Shown here in pieces: positions 54,925 through 63,365 of a stretch of DNA of 64,000 nt (its first letter is position 1; every line of letters begins with the position of its first letter). Below the pieces are notes generated by a model that was given only the letters and a program-made list of their open reading frames with translations, was not told the origin of the DNA and searched no databases. The position numbers were made by a program, and so were the translations under genes. Source of the stretch: Bradyrhizobium sp. LTSP849. GTDB lineage: Bacteria > Pseudomonadota > Alphaproteobacteria > Rhizobiales > Xanthobacteraceae. Location: NCBI RefSeq assembly GCF_000938255.1, contig NZ_JYMR01000052.1, forward strand, positions 62,001 through 126,000. Direction: 5' to 3'.

Positions 54925-56094
54925 CTACTCCGCCAGCGCCTTCATCTCCTTGTAGAGATCAGACTTGCCCTCGAAGCCGATGCCCGGCAAATCCGGCATG
55001 GTGATGTGGCCGTTCTCGACGCGGACGCCGTCGGGAAAGCCGCCATAGGGCTGGAACAAATCCGGATAGCTCTCATTGCCGCCGAGACCTAAGCCGGCTG
55101 CGATGTTGAGTGACATCTGGTGGCCGCCGTGCGGGATGCAGCGGCTTGGCGACCAGCCGTAGGTCTTCAAGACCTCCAGCGTGCGCTGATATTCGCAGAG
55201 GCCGTAGGACAGCGCGCAGTCGAATTGCAGCCAGTCGCGATCCGGGCGCATGCCGCCGTAGCGGATCAGGTTGCGCGCGTCCTGGTGGCTGAACAGGTTT
55301 TCACCGGTCGCCATCGGGCCCGGATAGAACTCGGCGAGCGCGGCCTGGAGCGCATAGTCGAGGGGATCGCCGACCTCCTCGTACCAGAACAAGGGATAGT
55401 CGCGCAGCATCTTGGCGTAGGCGATGCCGGTTTCGAGATCGAAGCGGCCGTTGGCATCGACCGCGAGCTGCGCGTCCTTGCCGATCTCCTTCAGCACCGC
55501 CTCGATGCGGCTGCGATCGTCCTCGATCGGCGCGCCGCCGATCTTCATCTTCACGACGTTGTAGCCGCGATCGAGATAGCCGCGCATCTCGCCGCGCAGC
55601 ATCGAGAGGTCCTTGCCGGGATAGTAATAGCCGCCGGCGGCGTAGACGAAGACGCGCGGATTGGCCGTGAGGCCGTGGCGTTCGGCAAGCAGCCGGAACA
55701 CCGGTTGGCCTGCGATCTTCGCCACCGCATCCCACACCGCCATGTCGATGGTGCCGACCGCGACAGAGCGTTCGCCATGGCCGCCCGGCTTCTCATTGGT
55801 CATCATCGCGGCCCAGACCTTGTCGGGGTCGAGATTGTCGCCGGACGCGTTCAAGAGCGACTTCGGATCAGCCTCCAGGATGCGCGAGGCAAAGCGCTCG
55901 CGGATCAGGCCGCCCTGCCCGTAGCGGCCGTTGGAGTTGAAGCCGTAGCCGACCACGCGCTTGCCGTCGCGCACCACGTCGGTGACGATGGCGACCAAGC
56001 TCGTCGTCATCTTGGTGAAGTCGATATAGGCGTTGCGGATCGGCGATGAGATCGGTTTTGTGATCTCGCGGACGTCGACGATGCGGACGGACAT
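54925..56094 (-). CDS. tarD: D(-)-tartrate dehydratase (enolase superfamily)
   Basis: Mg-dependent dehydratase of 389 residues converting D-tartrate to oxaloacetate. The sequence matches, as I remember it, the Bradyrhizobium enzyme of known structure in length and almost every motif. The barrel carries VVKMKIGG with Lys182 and Lys184, metal ligands Asp213 (AVDANGRF), Glu239 (WYEE) and Glu265 (ATGENL), and His322 (IPHGGHQ). Lys184 and His322 are the catalytic pair described for that enzyme. AAAGG lies before the ATG. It stands alone behind a palindromic repeat; no tartrate transporter is adjacent. Confidence 0.95.
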   Translation of the reverse strand: MSVRIVDVREITKPISSPIRNAYIDFTKMTTSLVAIVTDVVRDGKRVVGYGFNSNGRYGQGGLIRERFASRILEADPKSLLNASGDNLDPDKVWAAMMTNEKPGGHGERSVAVGTIDMAVWDAVAKIAGQPVFRLLAERHGLTANPRVFVYAAGGYYYPGKDLSMLRGEMRGYLDRGYNVVKMKIGGAPIEDDRSRIEAVLKEIGKDAQLAVDANGRFDLETGIAYAKMLRDYPLFWYEEVGDPLDYALQAALAEFYPGPMATGENLFSHQDARNLIRYGGMRPDRDWLQFDCALSYGLCEYQRTLEVLKTYGWSPSRCIPHGGHQMSLNIAAGLGLGGNESYPDLFQPYGGFPDGVRVENGHITMPDLPGIGFEGKSDLYKEMKALAE

Positions 56095-56113
56095 GGGCTT
56101 GGCCTTTCACTTT

Positions 56114-56193
56114 CGTCATTGCGAGCGCAGCGAAGCAATCCAGACTGCCACTGCGGAAAGATTCTGGATTGCTTCGCTTCGCTCGCAATGACG
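56114..56193. repeat. palindromic intergenic repeat, ATTGCGAG family (copy 2)
   Basis: Left arm 56114-56146 and right arm 56161-56193 match as an inverted repeat at 31 of 33 positions (CGTCATTGCGAGCG...CGCTCGCAATGACG). The 14-base loop is TGCCACTGCGGAAAG-like. It lies 25 bases from the DUF3297 stop and in front of the tartrate dehydratase gene. Confidence 0.85.
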
Positions 56194-56218
56194 AGTGGAG
56201 AGAGTGTGCGCGCCGAGG

Positions 56219-56461
56219 TTACTTCTTATCCCTGAAATACGGCTCGACCGGGCCATGCACCTTGATGGTCAGCGGGTTGCCGTGACGATCCTTGGCATTG
56301 CCTGCGGTGACGCGGACCCAGCCTTCGCTGATGCAGTACTCCTCGACATTGGTCTTCTCGACGCCCTTGAAGCGGATGCCGACGTCGCGCGCCAGGATCT
56401 CCGCGTTGTGATAGGGGCTGTTCGGATCGACCGACAGTCGGTCCGGAAATTCGTCGCTCAT
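56219..56461 (-). CDS. DUF3297 family protein
   Basis: Small protein of 80 residues: MSDEFPDRLSVDPNSPYHN, then VGIRFKGVEKTNVEEYCISEGWVRV and IKVHGPVEPYF, which I recognise as the conserved DUF3297 family of proteobacteria. No catalytic residues are known to me. The ATG at 56461 is 11 bases after the glutathione peroxidase stop on the same strand, so it is the last gene of an amidase-peroxidase-DUF3297 run. Confidence 0.85.
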   Translation of the reverse strand: MSDEFPDRLSVDPNSPYHNAEILARDVGIRFKGVEKTNVEEYCISEGWVRVTAGNAKDRHGNPLTIKVHGPVEPYFRDKK

Positions 56462-56472
56462 GATTGTCTCGC

Positions 56473-56949
<477 letters not shown>

Positions 56950-56951
56950 CG

Positions 56952-58352
56952 CTAACCCACGGGATCGATCGGCGACGGCGGCACGCCGCCCGCCTCGATC
57001 GCTTCGCCTGCGAGAAGACAAAGGTCCTCGCGATAACGGCCGGACACGATATGCACGCCGACCGGCGCCTTGCCGACGAGGCCGGTCGAGACCACGAGGC
57101 CCGGCAATCCCATGAAGGGAATCGCGATCTGCGGCAGCTGCGCTTCCCAGACGCGCTTGAAGGACGCCTCGTCCTTGCGGTCGAGATGATCGGGGAACGG
57201 CAGTTCGCCGGAGACCGGCGTCAGCACCACGGCGTATTGCTCGAAGAACAGCATCCAGTCGCGGGTCAGCGTGGCGCGGCGGGTCAATGCCTTGGCGTAA
57301 TTCGCCTGGTCGAACGGCGTGACCTTGGCGCGGTTGCCGCGCAGGCACGCCAGTGCGCCGGGATCACCCTCGCGCTCGGCCATCTCAAGCTGCGCCTCAT
57401 AGCCGTCGCCGAGCCAGAGCTTGACCTGCCACTCGACGGCTTCGCGCATCGGCGGCGTGTTCTCGATCAGTTCAACGGTCCAGCCGGCGCGCTCCAGGCG
57501 CTTACCGGCGTCGGTCACGGCCGCCTTCACCTCGGGCGTGGTCGCAAGGCCGTCCGGATTGAGGCAGATCGCGGCGCGCTTCGGCCGCGCCGGGCCTTCC
57601 AGCGGTGCCGGCACAAACCAGGGGTCGCGCGCGTCGCGCGCCGACATCGCGGCGAGCGAAATGCGCAAATCGTTGACCGTGCGCGCCAGCGGACCCGACA
57701 CCGCCATGATCTGCGGCCCGATCGGGCGCTCCGGCAGCGCCGGGTTGAAGGCGGGGATGCGGCCGAGCGTCGGGCGCAGGCCGTGCACGCCGCAGGCATA
57801 GGCGGGATAGCGGATCGAGCCGGCGATATCGGTGCCGTGGGCGATGTGGCCAATGCCGGCCGCGACAGCCGAGCCGGCGCCGCCGGACGAGCCACCCGGC
57901 GTCAGCGCGGCATCGCGGGGGTTCTTGGTGTCGCCATGGACCAGATTGGTGGTGAACCAGCGATAGGAGAAGGCCGGGCAATTGGTGCGCCCAAGGAGAA
58001 CCGCGCCGGCTTTGCGGAAATTGGCGACCACCGGATTGTCCTCGCGCGCGATCAGGTCGCGCTGGAGTTTCAGGCCGTTGGTGGTGGCAAAGCCTTCCTG
58101 GTCGACATTGGCCTTGATGGTGACGGGCACGCCGGCCAGCACGCCGGGATCCTCTCCCCTCGCGATCGCCGCATCGACGGCATCGGCCTGCTTGAGCACG
58201 TCCTCCGGCCGGTGGTCGATCACCGCATTGAGCTTGGGATTGACCGCATCGAGCCGGGCGAGGCCGGCCTTGGCGGCCTCCCTGGCCGACACCTTTTTGG
58301 ACTTGACGAGGGTAGCGAGGTCGGCGGCCGACAGGCGCCAGAGGTCTTGCAT
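56952..58352 (-). CDS. amidase signature family enzyme
   Basis: Ser-cisSer-Lys hydrolase of 466 residues. The catalytic triad is readable as Lys80 (VPVTIKANVD), cis-Ser155 (TPGGSSGGAG) and Ser179 (GTDIAGSIRYPA), with the family spacing of 24 between the serines. The usual GTDTGGS is here GTDIAGS. LGRTNCPAFSYRWFTTNLVHG is typical of indoleacetamide-hydrolase-like members. No signal peptide. GGAG lies seven bases before the ATG at 58352. The physiological amide is unknown. First gene of the run with glutathione peroxidase. Confidence 0.92.
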   Translation of the reverse strand: MQDLWRLSAADLATLVKSKKVSAREAAKAGLARLDAVNPKLNAVIDHRPEDVLKQADAVDAAIARGEDPGVLAGVPVTIKANVDQEGFATTNGLKLQRDLIAREDNPVVANFRKAGAVLLGRTNCPAFSYRWFTTNLVHGDTKNPRDAALTPGGSSGGAGSAVAAGIGHIAHGTDIAGSIRYPAYACGVHGLRPTLGRIPAFNPALPERPIGPQIMAVSGPLARTVNDLRISLAAMSARDARDPWFVPAPLEGPARPKRAAICLNPDGLATTPEVKAAVTDAGKRLERAGWTVELIENTPPMREAVEWQVKLWLGDGYEAQLEMAEREGDPGALACLRGNRAKVTPFDQANYAKALTRRATLTRDWMLFFEQYAVVLTPVSGELPFPDHLDRKDEASFKRVWEAQLPQIAIPFMGLPGLVVSTGLVGKAPVGVHIVSGRYREDLCLLAGEAIEAGGVPPSPIDPVG

Positions 58353-58432
58353 GGCTTGCTCCGTGTAACCGGCGTCTTTTAGCGCCGGAAACACAGCAAA
58401 GCCATGCGGATTTCGCAGGGGCGAAGCCGGGA

Positions 58433-58690
58433 TTAGTGCCGGGTCGCGGATTGGTCCGGGACGTCCAGCAGGGCCTCGGTGAAGGGGAATTCCAGCACGA
58501 TCTCGCCTTCGACGTCGGTGACCTCGATCACCGCCGCCATGAGCGCCGGCTGGGTGCCCTCGGATCTCAGCACCTCCAGGATCATCTGGCGGGCGACCTC
58601 CCAGGCACGATCGGGATTGCGCAGGTCCTCGCCTTCGGGATCCACGATCAATTCATCGCCGATACGGGTGTTGAAGAAATATTTGGGCAT
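58433..58690 (-). CDS. DUF6894-like small protein
   Basis: Protein of 85 residues: MPKYFFNTRIGDELIVDPEG, then LRNPDRAWEVARQMILEVL and a beta-rich end (IEVTDVEGEIVLEFPFTEAL). The MPKYFF.. .G....D..G pattern followed by a helix is common among short rhizobial proteins assigned to DUF6894. The start at 58690 is chosen to match that pattern. No function known. Confidence 0.75.
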   Translation of the reverse strand: MPKYFFNTRIGDELIVDPEGEDLRNPDRAWEVARQMILEVLRSEGTQPALMAAVIEVTDVEGEIVLEFPFTEALLDVPDQSATRH

Positions 58691-58852
58691 CACCGAGGTC
58701 CAGTTGGGTCGCCTGTACCGGATTGAAAGCTGTCCTGCACTCACAACTGCTTTATCAGGACAGGGTTGGCGACCGAATGCGCCGGGCGCAAGGCTGCGTC
58801 GTCAGAAGTGAAGTTCCACTAGCATTTTTCGCGGCGCAACATGGACTTCTCG

Positions 58853-58878
58853 GGAAAATTTCACTGGCGAACTTTTCC
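58853..58878. promoter_or_regulatory. inverted repeat upstream of pqqA
   Basis: GGAAAATTT-CACTGGCG-AACTTTTCC has nine-base arms with one mismatch and an eight-base centre. It lies 60 bases upstream of the pqqA start, where a regulator or promoter element would act. No regulator can be named. Confidence 0.35.
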
Positions 58879-58938
58879 GCCCGCATTACTTTAACCCATG
58901 GGCGTACACGTCCCAGTTCGCGAAAATGGAGAGCCAAA

Positions 58939-59019
58939 ATGGCCTGGAAAACCCCGAAGATCGTCGAAGTGCCCTGCGGCATGGAAATCAACATGTATGT
59001 GAGCGCCACCCGCAAGTAA
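58939..59019 (+). CDS. pqqA: PqqA, precursor peptide of pyrroloquinoline quinone
   Basis: Peptide of 26 residues, MAWKTPKIVEVPCGMEINMY then VSATRK. It contains the conserved E-x3-Y pair, Glu16 and Tyr20, whose side chains are joined by PqqE and become the PQQ skeleton. GGAGAG lies eight bases before the ATG. First gene of the pqq operon; a 133-base gap separates it from pqqB, common in alphaproteobacteria where pqqA is made in excess. Confidence 0.97.
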   Translation: MAWKTPKIVEVPCGMEINMYVSATRK

Positions 59020-59152
59020 GCGGTTGGTGAGTTCGCGTTCAGCGCAGGTGGTTCTTTCGGTCGAGTCCTATTCGGTCACGATGCGTTTCCGAAAGACAGG
59101 ATTTGTGTCGGCCTGAGATCCACCTCGCGGCGTTCCCTCCAGGAGACGGATC

Positions 59153-60082
59153 ATGCTTCGCGTCGTCGTCCTGGGCGCTGCAGCCGGCGGCGGAGTGCCG
59201 CAATGGAATTGCGGCTGCGAGGGCTGCCGGGCGGCCCGTACGAATGGCCATGAGCTTCAACGGACCCAGGCCTCGGTCGCCTTCAGTGGCGATGGCGAGC
59301 ACTGGTTCCTGATCAATGCGTCCCCCGACCTGCGTCAACAATTGAATGCCACGCCGCAGCTGCACCCCAAGGCGGGTGCGCTACGCCACACGCCGATCGC
59401 CGGCGTGATCTTGACCAATGGCGAGGTCGATGCGGTGGCGGGCCTGCTCTCGATGCGCGAGGGCTCGCCGTTCACGGTCTACGCGCATGAGAAGGTGCTG
59501 GCGATCCTCAAGGCCAACAGCATCTTCAACGTGCTCAACGAAAAGAACGTGCGGCGGCAGCCGATCGATATCAGCGAGCCGTTCGAGCCGCGACTGCCCG
59601 ACGGCGCGCGTACGGGACTAGAGGTGCAGCCGTTCGCCGTGCCCGGCAAGTCGGCCTGGTATCTCGAAGGCAAGGCGCATCCCGGCGGCGAGACCGGCGA
59701 TGGCGACACGCTGGGCCTGAAGATCACCGACAAGTCGACCGGCAAATGCTTCTATTTCATCGCCGCCTGCGCCGAGGTGACCGACGCGCTCAAGGCCGAG
59801 ATCGACGGTGCAGCCCTGGTGTTCTTCGACGGTACGGTCTGGCGCGACGACGAGATGATCAGGTGCGGGCTCGGCCACAAGACCGGCAAGAGCATGGGCC
59901 ATGTCGCGATGTCCGGCGACGACGGCGCGATCGCGCGGCTCGCCGATCTCACACTCGACAGGAAGATGTTTCTGCATATCAACAACTCGAACCCGGCATT
60001 GCTGCCCGGCTCGCCCGAGCGCAAGACTACTGAGGCGGCGGGTTGGCAGATACCCGCTGACGGAACGGAGATCGTGCTGTGA
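59153..60082 (+). CDS. pqqB: PqqB, metallo-hydrolase-fold PQQ biosynthesis protein
   Basis: Protein of 309 residues with the beta-lactamase-type fold, thought to hydroxylate the tyrosine of the trimmed dipeptide. N-terminal VVLGAAAGGGVPQWNCGCEGCR carries the family's Cys zinc site, followed by SVAFSGDGEHWFLINASPDLRQQL and ILTNGEVDAVAGLLSMREG. GKSMGHVAMSGDDGAI and HINNSNPAL near the end complete the pattern. AGGAG precedes the ATG. Its TGA overlaps the GTG start of pqqC. Confidence 0.97.
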   Translation: MLRVVVLGAAAGGGVPQWNCGCEGCRAARTNGHELQRTQASVAFSGDGEHWFLINASPDLRQQLNATPQLHPKAGALRHTPIAGVILTNGEVDAVAGLLSMREGSPFTVYAHEKVLAILKANSIFNVLNEKNVRRQPIDISEPFEPRLPDGARTGLEVQPFAVPGKSAWYLEGKAHPGGETGDGDTLGLKITDKSTGKCFYFIAACAEVTDALKAEIDGAALVFFDGTVWRDDEMIRCGLGHKTGKSMGHVAMSGDDGAIARLADLTLDRKMFLHINNSNPALLPGSPERKTTEAAGWQIPADGTEIVL

Positions 60083-60858
60083 ATGCCGCGTCCATGACTG
60101 GAATGACCGCGCTCTCGATCGGCAAGGACATCAGGCTCAACTCCGCCGAGGAGCTCGAGGCAACGCTGCGCCACATTGGGGCTACGCGCTATCACAGCCT
60201 GCACCCGTTCCATAAGCTCTTGCACGGCGGCAAGCTGAACAAGGGCCAGGTGCAGGCCTGGGCGCTGAACCGCTATTATTACCAGAGCACGATCCCGATC
60301 AAGGACGCCGTGGTGATCTCCCGCTTTCGCGATCGCGCCACCCGGCTGGAATGGCGCCACCGCATCGAGGACCATGACGGCGATGTCGGCTCTGAAGGCG
60401 GCATCGAGCGCTGGCTCAAGCTGACCGGCGGCCTCGGCCTCGACACGGCTTACGTGGAATCCACCGAAGGCATCTTGCCGGCGACGCGCTTCGCGGTGGA
60501 AGCCTATGTGCATTACTGCCGCGAGAAGAGCCCGCTGGAGGCGATCGCCTCCTCGCTCACGGAATTGTTCGCGCCGAACCTGCACGAAGAGCGGATCTCC
60601 GGCATGCTGGAGCACTATGACTTCGTCAATCCTGATATCATGAGCTACTTCAAGCGACGGCTGGCACAGGCACCGCGCGATGCCGGCTTTGCGCTCGACT
60701 ATGTCAAGGCACATGCCACGACGCCGGAGCAACGCGCCTCCGTCTGCAACGCGCTGATCTTCAAGACCAATGTGCTATGGGTGCAACTCGACGCGCTCTA
60801 TCACGCCTATGTCGAGGGCAACATTCCGCCGGGTGCGTTCGTGCCCAAAGCGAGCTGA
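60079..60858 (+). CDS. pqqC: PqqC, pyrroloquinoline-quinone synthase
   Basis: Cofactor-free oxidase of 259 residues that performs the last ring closure and eight-electron oxidation to PQQ. Conserved helices HSLHPFHKLLHGGKLNKGQVQAWALNRYYYQ, CREKSPLEAIASSLTELFAP, ISGMLEHYDFVNPDIMSYFK and VLWVQLDALYHAYV are present with the active-site His and Tyr residues. The GTG at 60079 overlaps the pqqB stop; an ATG at 60094 or 60103 is an alternative start. Confidence 0.97.
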   Translation: MNAASMTGMTALSIGKDIRLNSAEELEATLRHIGATRYHSLHPFHKLLHGGKLNKGQVQAWALNRYYYQSTIPIKDAVVISRFRDRATRLEWRHRIEDHDGDVGSEGGIERWLKLTGGLGLDTAYVESTEGILPATRFAVEAYVHYCREKSPLEAIASSLTELFAPNLHEERISGMLEHYDFVNPDIMSYFKRRLAQAPRDAGFALDYVKAHATTPEQRASVCNALIFKTNVLWVQLDALYHAYVEGNIPPGAFVPKAS

Positions 60859-60868
60859 GGAACCATTG

Positions 60869-61180
60869 ATGGCCGGGCCGCGGAACATCAGCGTCAGCGA
60901 GGCCAGCCGCCCGGTGCTGCCGCGGCACGCCAAGCTCAGATATGACGAGACGCGAAAGGTCTGGGTGATCCTGGCGCCGGAGCGCGTGCTGGCGCCGGAC
61001 GAGATCGCGGTCGAGGTCTTGCAGCTCTGCGATGGCGAGCGCAGCGTCGGCGACGTATCCGACCAGCTGGCGGCAAAATACGCCGCGCCGCGTGAGGCGA
61101 TCCTCACCGATGTCATCGGCATGCTCCAGGATCTCGCGGACAAGGGGTTCCTTACGGAGGCCCGGGAGAAGACGCCATGA
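60869..61180 (+). CDS. pqqD: PqqD, peptide chaperone for PqqA
   Basis: Small winged-helix protein of 103 residues that binds PqqA and delivers it to PqqE. The core RHAKLRYDETRKVWVILAPERVL, LQLCDGERSVGDVSDQLA and LQDLADKGFL are typical. GAGGAA lies upstream of the ATG at 60869. Its stop overlaps the pqqE start by four bases (ATGA), tying expression of the two partners. Confidence 0.97.
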   Translation: MAGPRNISVSEASRPVLPRHAKLRYDETRKVWVILAPERVLAPDEIAVEVLQLCDGERSVGDVSDQLAAKYAAPREAILTDVIGMLQDLADKGFLTEAREKTP

Positions 61181-62376
61181 GCGATCTGCTCGGCAATCCC
61201 ACCATTCCGCCTGATGCCAGCGACAGCCTCGCGGTGCTCGAAAAGCAGCGCTCCACGGCGGAGACCTTTGGCATTCCGCTCGCCGTGCTGCTCGAGATCA
61301 CCCATCGCTGCCCGCTGCAATGCCCCTATTGCTCGAACCCGGTCGAGCTTGACCGTTCCGGCAAGGAGCTGACCACCGAGGAATGGAAGAAAGTCCTGAG
61401 CGAGCTCGCCGAGATCGGCGTGCTCCAGGTGCATTTCTCCGGCGGCGAGCCGACCGCGCGCAAGGATCTGGTCGAGCTGGTCAAGCATGCCAGCGACGCC
61501 GGGCTCTACACCAATCTGATCACCTCGGCCGTGCTGTTGACGCGCGACAAGCTCAGCGATCTTGCGGATGCCGGGCTGTGCCACGTGCAGATCAGTTTCC
61601 AGGGCGTCGAAGAAGGCCTCGCCGATCGCGTCGCCGGCTACAAGAATGGGCATCGCAAGAAGCTCGAAGTCGCGAAGTGGACGCGCGAGCTCGACTTGCC
61701 GCTCACCGTGAATGCGGTGATGCACCGGCAGAATCTGCATCAGCTCCCCGACATCATCCAGATGTCGATCGATCTCGACGCCGACCGGCTCGAAGTCGCC
61801 AATGTGCAGTATTACGGCTGGGCGTTGAAGAACCGGGCGGCGCTGATGCCGACCGTGGCGCAGCTCGACGAATGCACCCGCATCGTCGAGGAGGCGCGCG
61901 AACGGCTCAAGGGCCGACTGACAATCGATTACGTCGTGCCGGATTATTACGCGCTGCGGCCGAAGAAATGCATGGGCGGCTGGGGCCGGCAGTTCTTCAA
62001 CATCTCGCCGGCCGGCAAGGTGCTGCCCTGCCACGCCGCCGAAAGCATCACCGGGCTCGACTTCGAATCCGTCCGCTCCAACCATTCGATCGCCTGGATC
62101 TGGCAGAACTCCGACGCCTTCAACCGCTATCGCGGCACCGGCTGGATGAAGGAGCCATGCAAGTCTTGCGAATTCCGCGAGATCGATTTCGGCGGCTGCC
62201 GCTGCCAGGCCTTTGCGCTGACGGGCGACGCTGCCAACACCGATCCGGCCTGTGCGCTGTCGCCGCTGCACGAGACCATCTTCAAGCAGGCCGAGCGCGA
62301 GGCCGAGGGCGAGACCAACCGCTTCCTCTATCGCAATTTTGCCGGCGGCACTTTGGAATCCGGGAATGACGCCTGA
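61177..62376 (+). CDS. pqqE: PqqE, radical SAM PqqA cross-linking enzyme
   Basis: Radical SAM/SPASM enzyme of 399 residues that forms the C-C bond between Glu16 and Tyr20 of PqqA. The 4Fe-4S motif is CPLQCPYC with Cys45, Cys49 and Cys52; the C-terminal SPASM cysteines lie in CKSCEFREIDFGGCRCQAF and later DPAC. FSGGEPTARKDL is the SAM-binding GGE. It overlaps pqqD and its own end overlaps the next gene's start. Confidence 0.97.
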   Translation: MSDLLGNPTIPPDASDSLAVLEKQRSTAETFGIPLAVLLEITHRCPLQCPYCSNPVELDRSGKELTTEEWKKVLSELAEIGVLQVHFSGGEPTARKDLVELVKHASDAGLYTNLITSAVLLTRDKLSDLADAGLCHVQISFQGVEEGLADRVAGYKNGHRKKLEVAKWTRELDLPLTVNAVMHRQNLHQLPDIIQMSIDLDADRLEVANVQYYGWALKNRAALMPTVAQLDECTRIVEEARERLKGRLTIDYVVPDYYALRPKKCMGGWGRQFFNISPAGKVLPCHAAESITGLDFESVRSNHSIAWIWQNSDAFNRYRGTGWMKEPCKSCEFREIDFGGCRCQAFALTGDAANTDPACALSPLHETIFKQAEREAEGETNRFLYRNFAGGTLESGNDA

Positions 62377-63352
62377 CGCCGACGCGGCCAATTCAGTCAA
62401 ACGCGCCGATCCCTTTGCGCCGCTGACCTCCGAAATGCTCGATGTCGGCGACGGCCACGAGCTCTATGTCGAGAGCGTCGGCCGGCCCGACGGCATCCCC
62501 GCAATCTATCTGCATGGCGGCCCCGGCTCCGGCTGCCAGCCCGATCATCGCCGCTTGTTCGATCCCGACCGTTTCTGCGCGGTGCTGTTCGACCAGCGCG
62601 GCTGCGGCCGCAGCCGGCCGAAAGGATCGCGCGCGCACAACACGACGGCGCACCTCATCGCGGACATGGAAAAGATCCGCGAAAAATTCGGCTTCGACCG
62701 CTGGATGGTGGTCGGCGGCTCCTGGGGCGCGACGCTGGCGCTGGCGTATGCGCAAGCCCATCCCGAGCGCGTCTCCGGCATCGCGCTGCGCGCGACCTTT
62801 CTGGGCACGCGAGCGGAAGTCGAGACGGCTTTCACCTCGCGCCTGGCGCAGTTCTATCCGGCGCTGTACGAAGATTTTCTGAATGTGCTGCCGCCCGAGG
62901 AACGAGAGCGGCCGGTCGAAGCTTACTATCGCCGCATCCTCGATGCCGACCCCGCCGTGCATGGACCGGCATCGCGGGCCTGGCACGATACCGAACGTGC
63001 GCTCTCCGAGCACAAGCCCGCAAAGACGCGAATTGACCTCGCCTCGCTGAACGTCTGGCGCACATTGCCGGCGACACCGTTCATGGAAGCGCATTACTTC
63101 GTCAACGACAGCTTCATGAGCGAGAGCCAGTTGCTGCGGAACGCCGAGAAGCTCAATGGCATTCCCGGCATCATCATCCAGGGCCGCTATGATCTGCTGT
63201 GCCCGCCTGAGACATCCGAGCGGTTGGCGAAAGTTTGGCCGGGTTCCGAGATTCGCATCGTGGAAGAAGCCGGGCATTCGCTCTATGATGCCGGCGTGCG
63301 GGACGCGGTCATGAAGTCGATCGCCGATCTTGCGTCGAAGGCCGCGCGATAG
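62366..63352 (+). CDS. S33-family alpha/beta hydrolase (proline iminopeptidase-like)
   Basis: Alpha/beta-hydrolase of 328 residues. IYLHGGPGSGCQPDHRRLFDP, FDQRGCGRSRP and VVGGSWGATLALAYA with nucleophile Ser119 are the proline iminopeptidase pattern, with the acid in GRYDLLCPP and His in EEAGHSLYD. Family members release N-terminal proline. The ATG at 62366 lies inside the end of pqqE, an 11-base overlap, so it is translated with the pqq operon. No M16-type pqqF/G protease is nearby. A role in trimming processed PqqA is possible but unproven. Confidence 0.9.
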   Translation: MTPDADAANSVKRADPFAPLTSEMLDVGDGHELYVESVGRPDGIPAIYLHGGPGSGCQPDHRRLFDPDRFCAVLFDQRGCGRSRPKGSRAHNTTAHLIADMEKIREKFGFDRWMVVGGSWGATLALAYAQAHPERVSGIALRATFLGTRAEVETAFTSRLAQFYPALYEDFLNVLPPEERERPVEAYYRRILDADPAVHGPASRAWHDTERALSEHKPAKTRIDLASLNVWRTLPATPFMEAHYFVNDSFMSESQLLRNAEKLNGIPGIIIQGRYDLLCPPETSERLAKVWPGSEIRIVEEAGHSLYDAGVRDAVMKSIADLASKAAR

Positions 63353-63365
63353 AAGGACAAGAACA

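Noticed and set aside
58745..59152. A longer reading (58723-59019) containing pqqA as its end
   Set aside because: Only the last 26 codons match PqqA and have a ribosome site; the upstream part has no coding character.
60775..62400. A 541-residue minus-strand reading opposite pqqC-pqqE
   Set aside because: It spans three certain pqq genes on the other strand and shows no motif.
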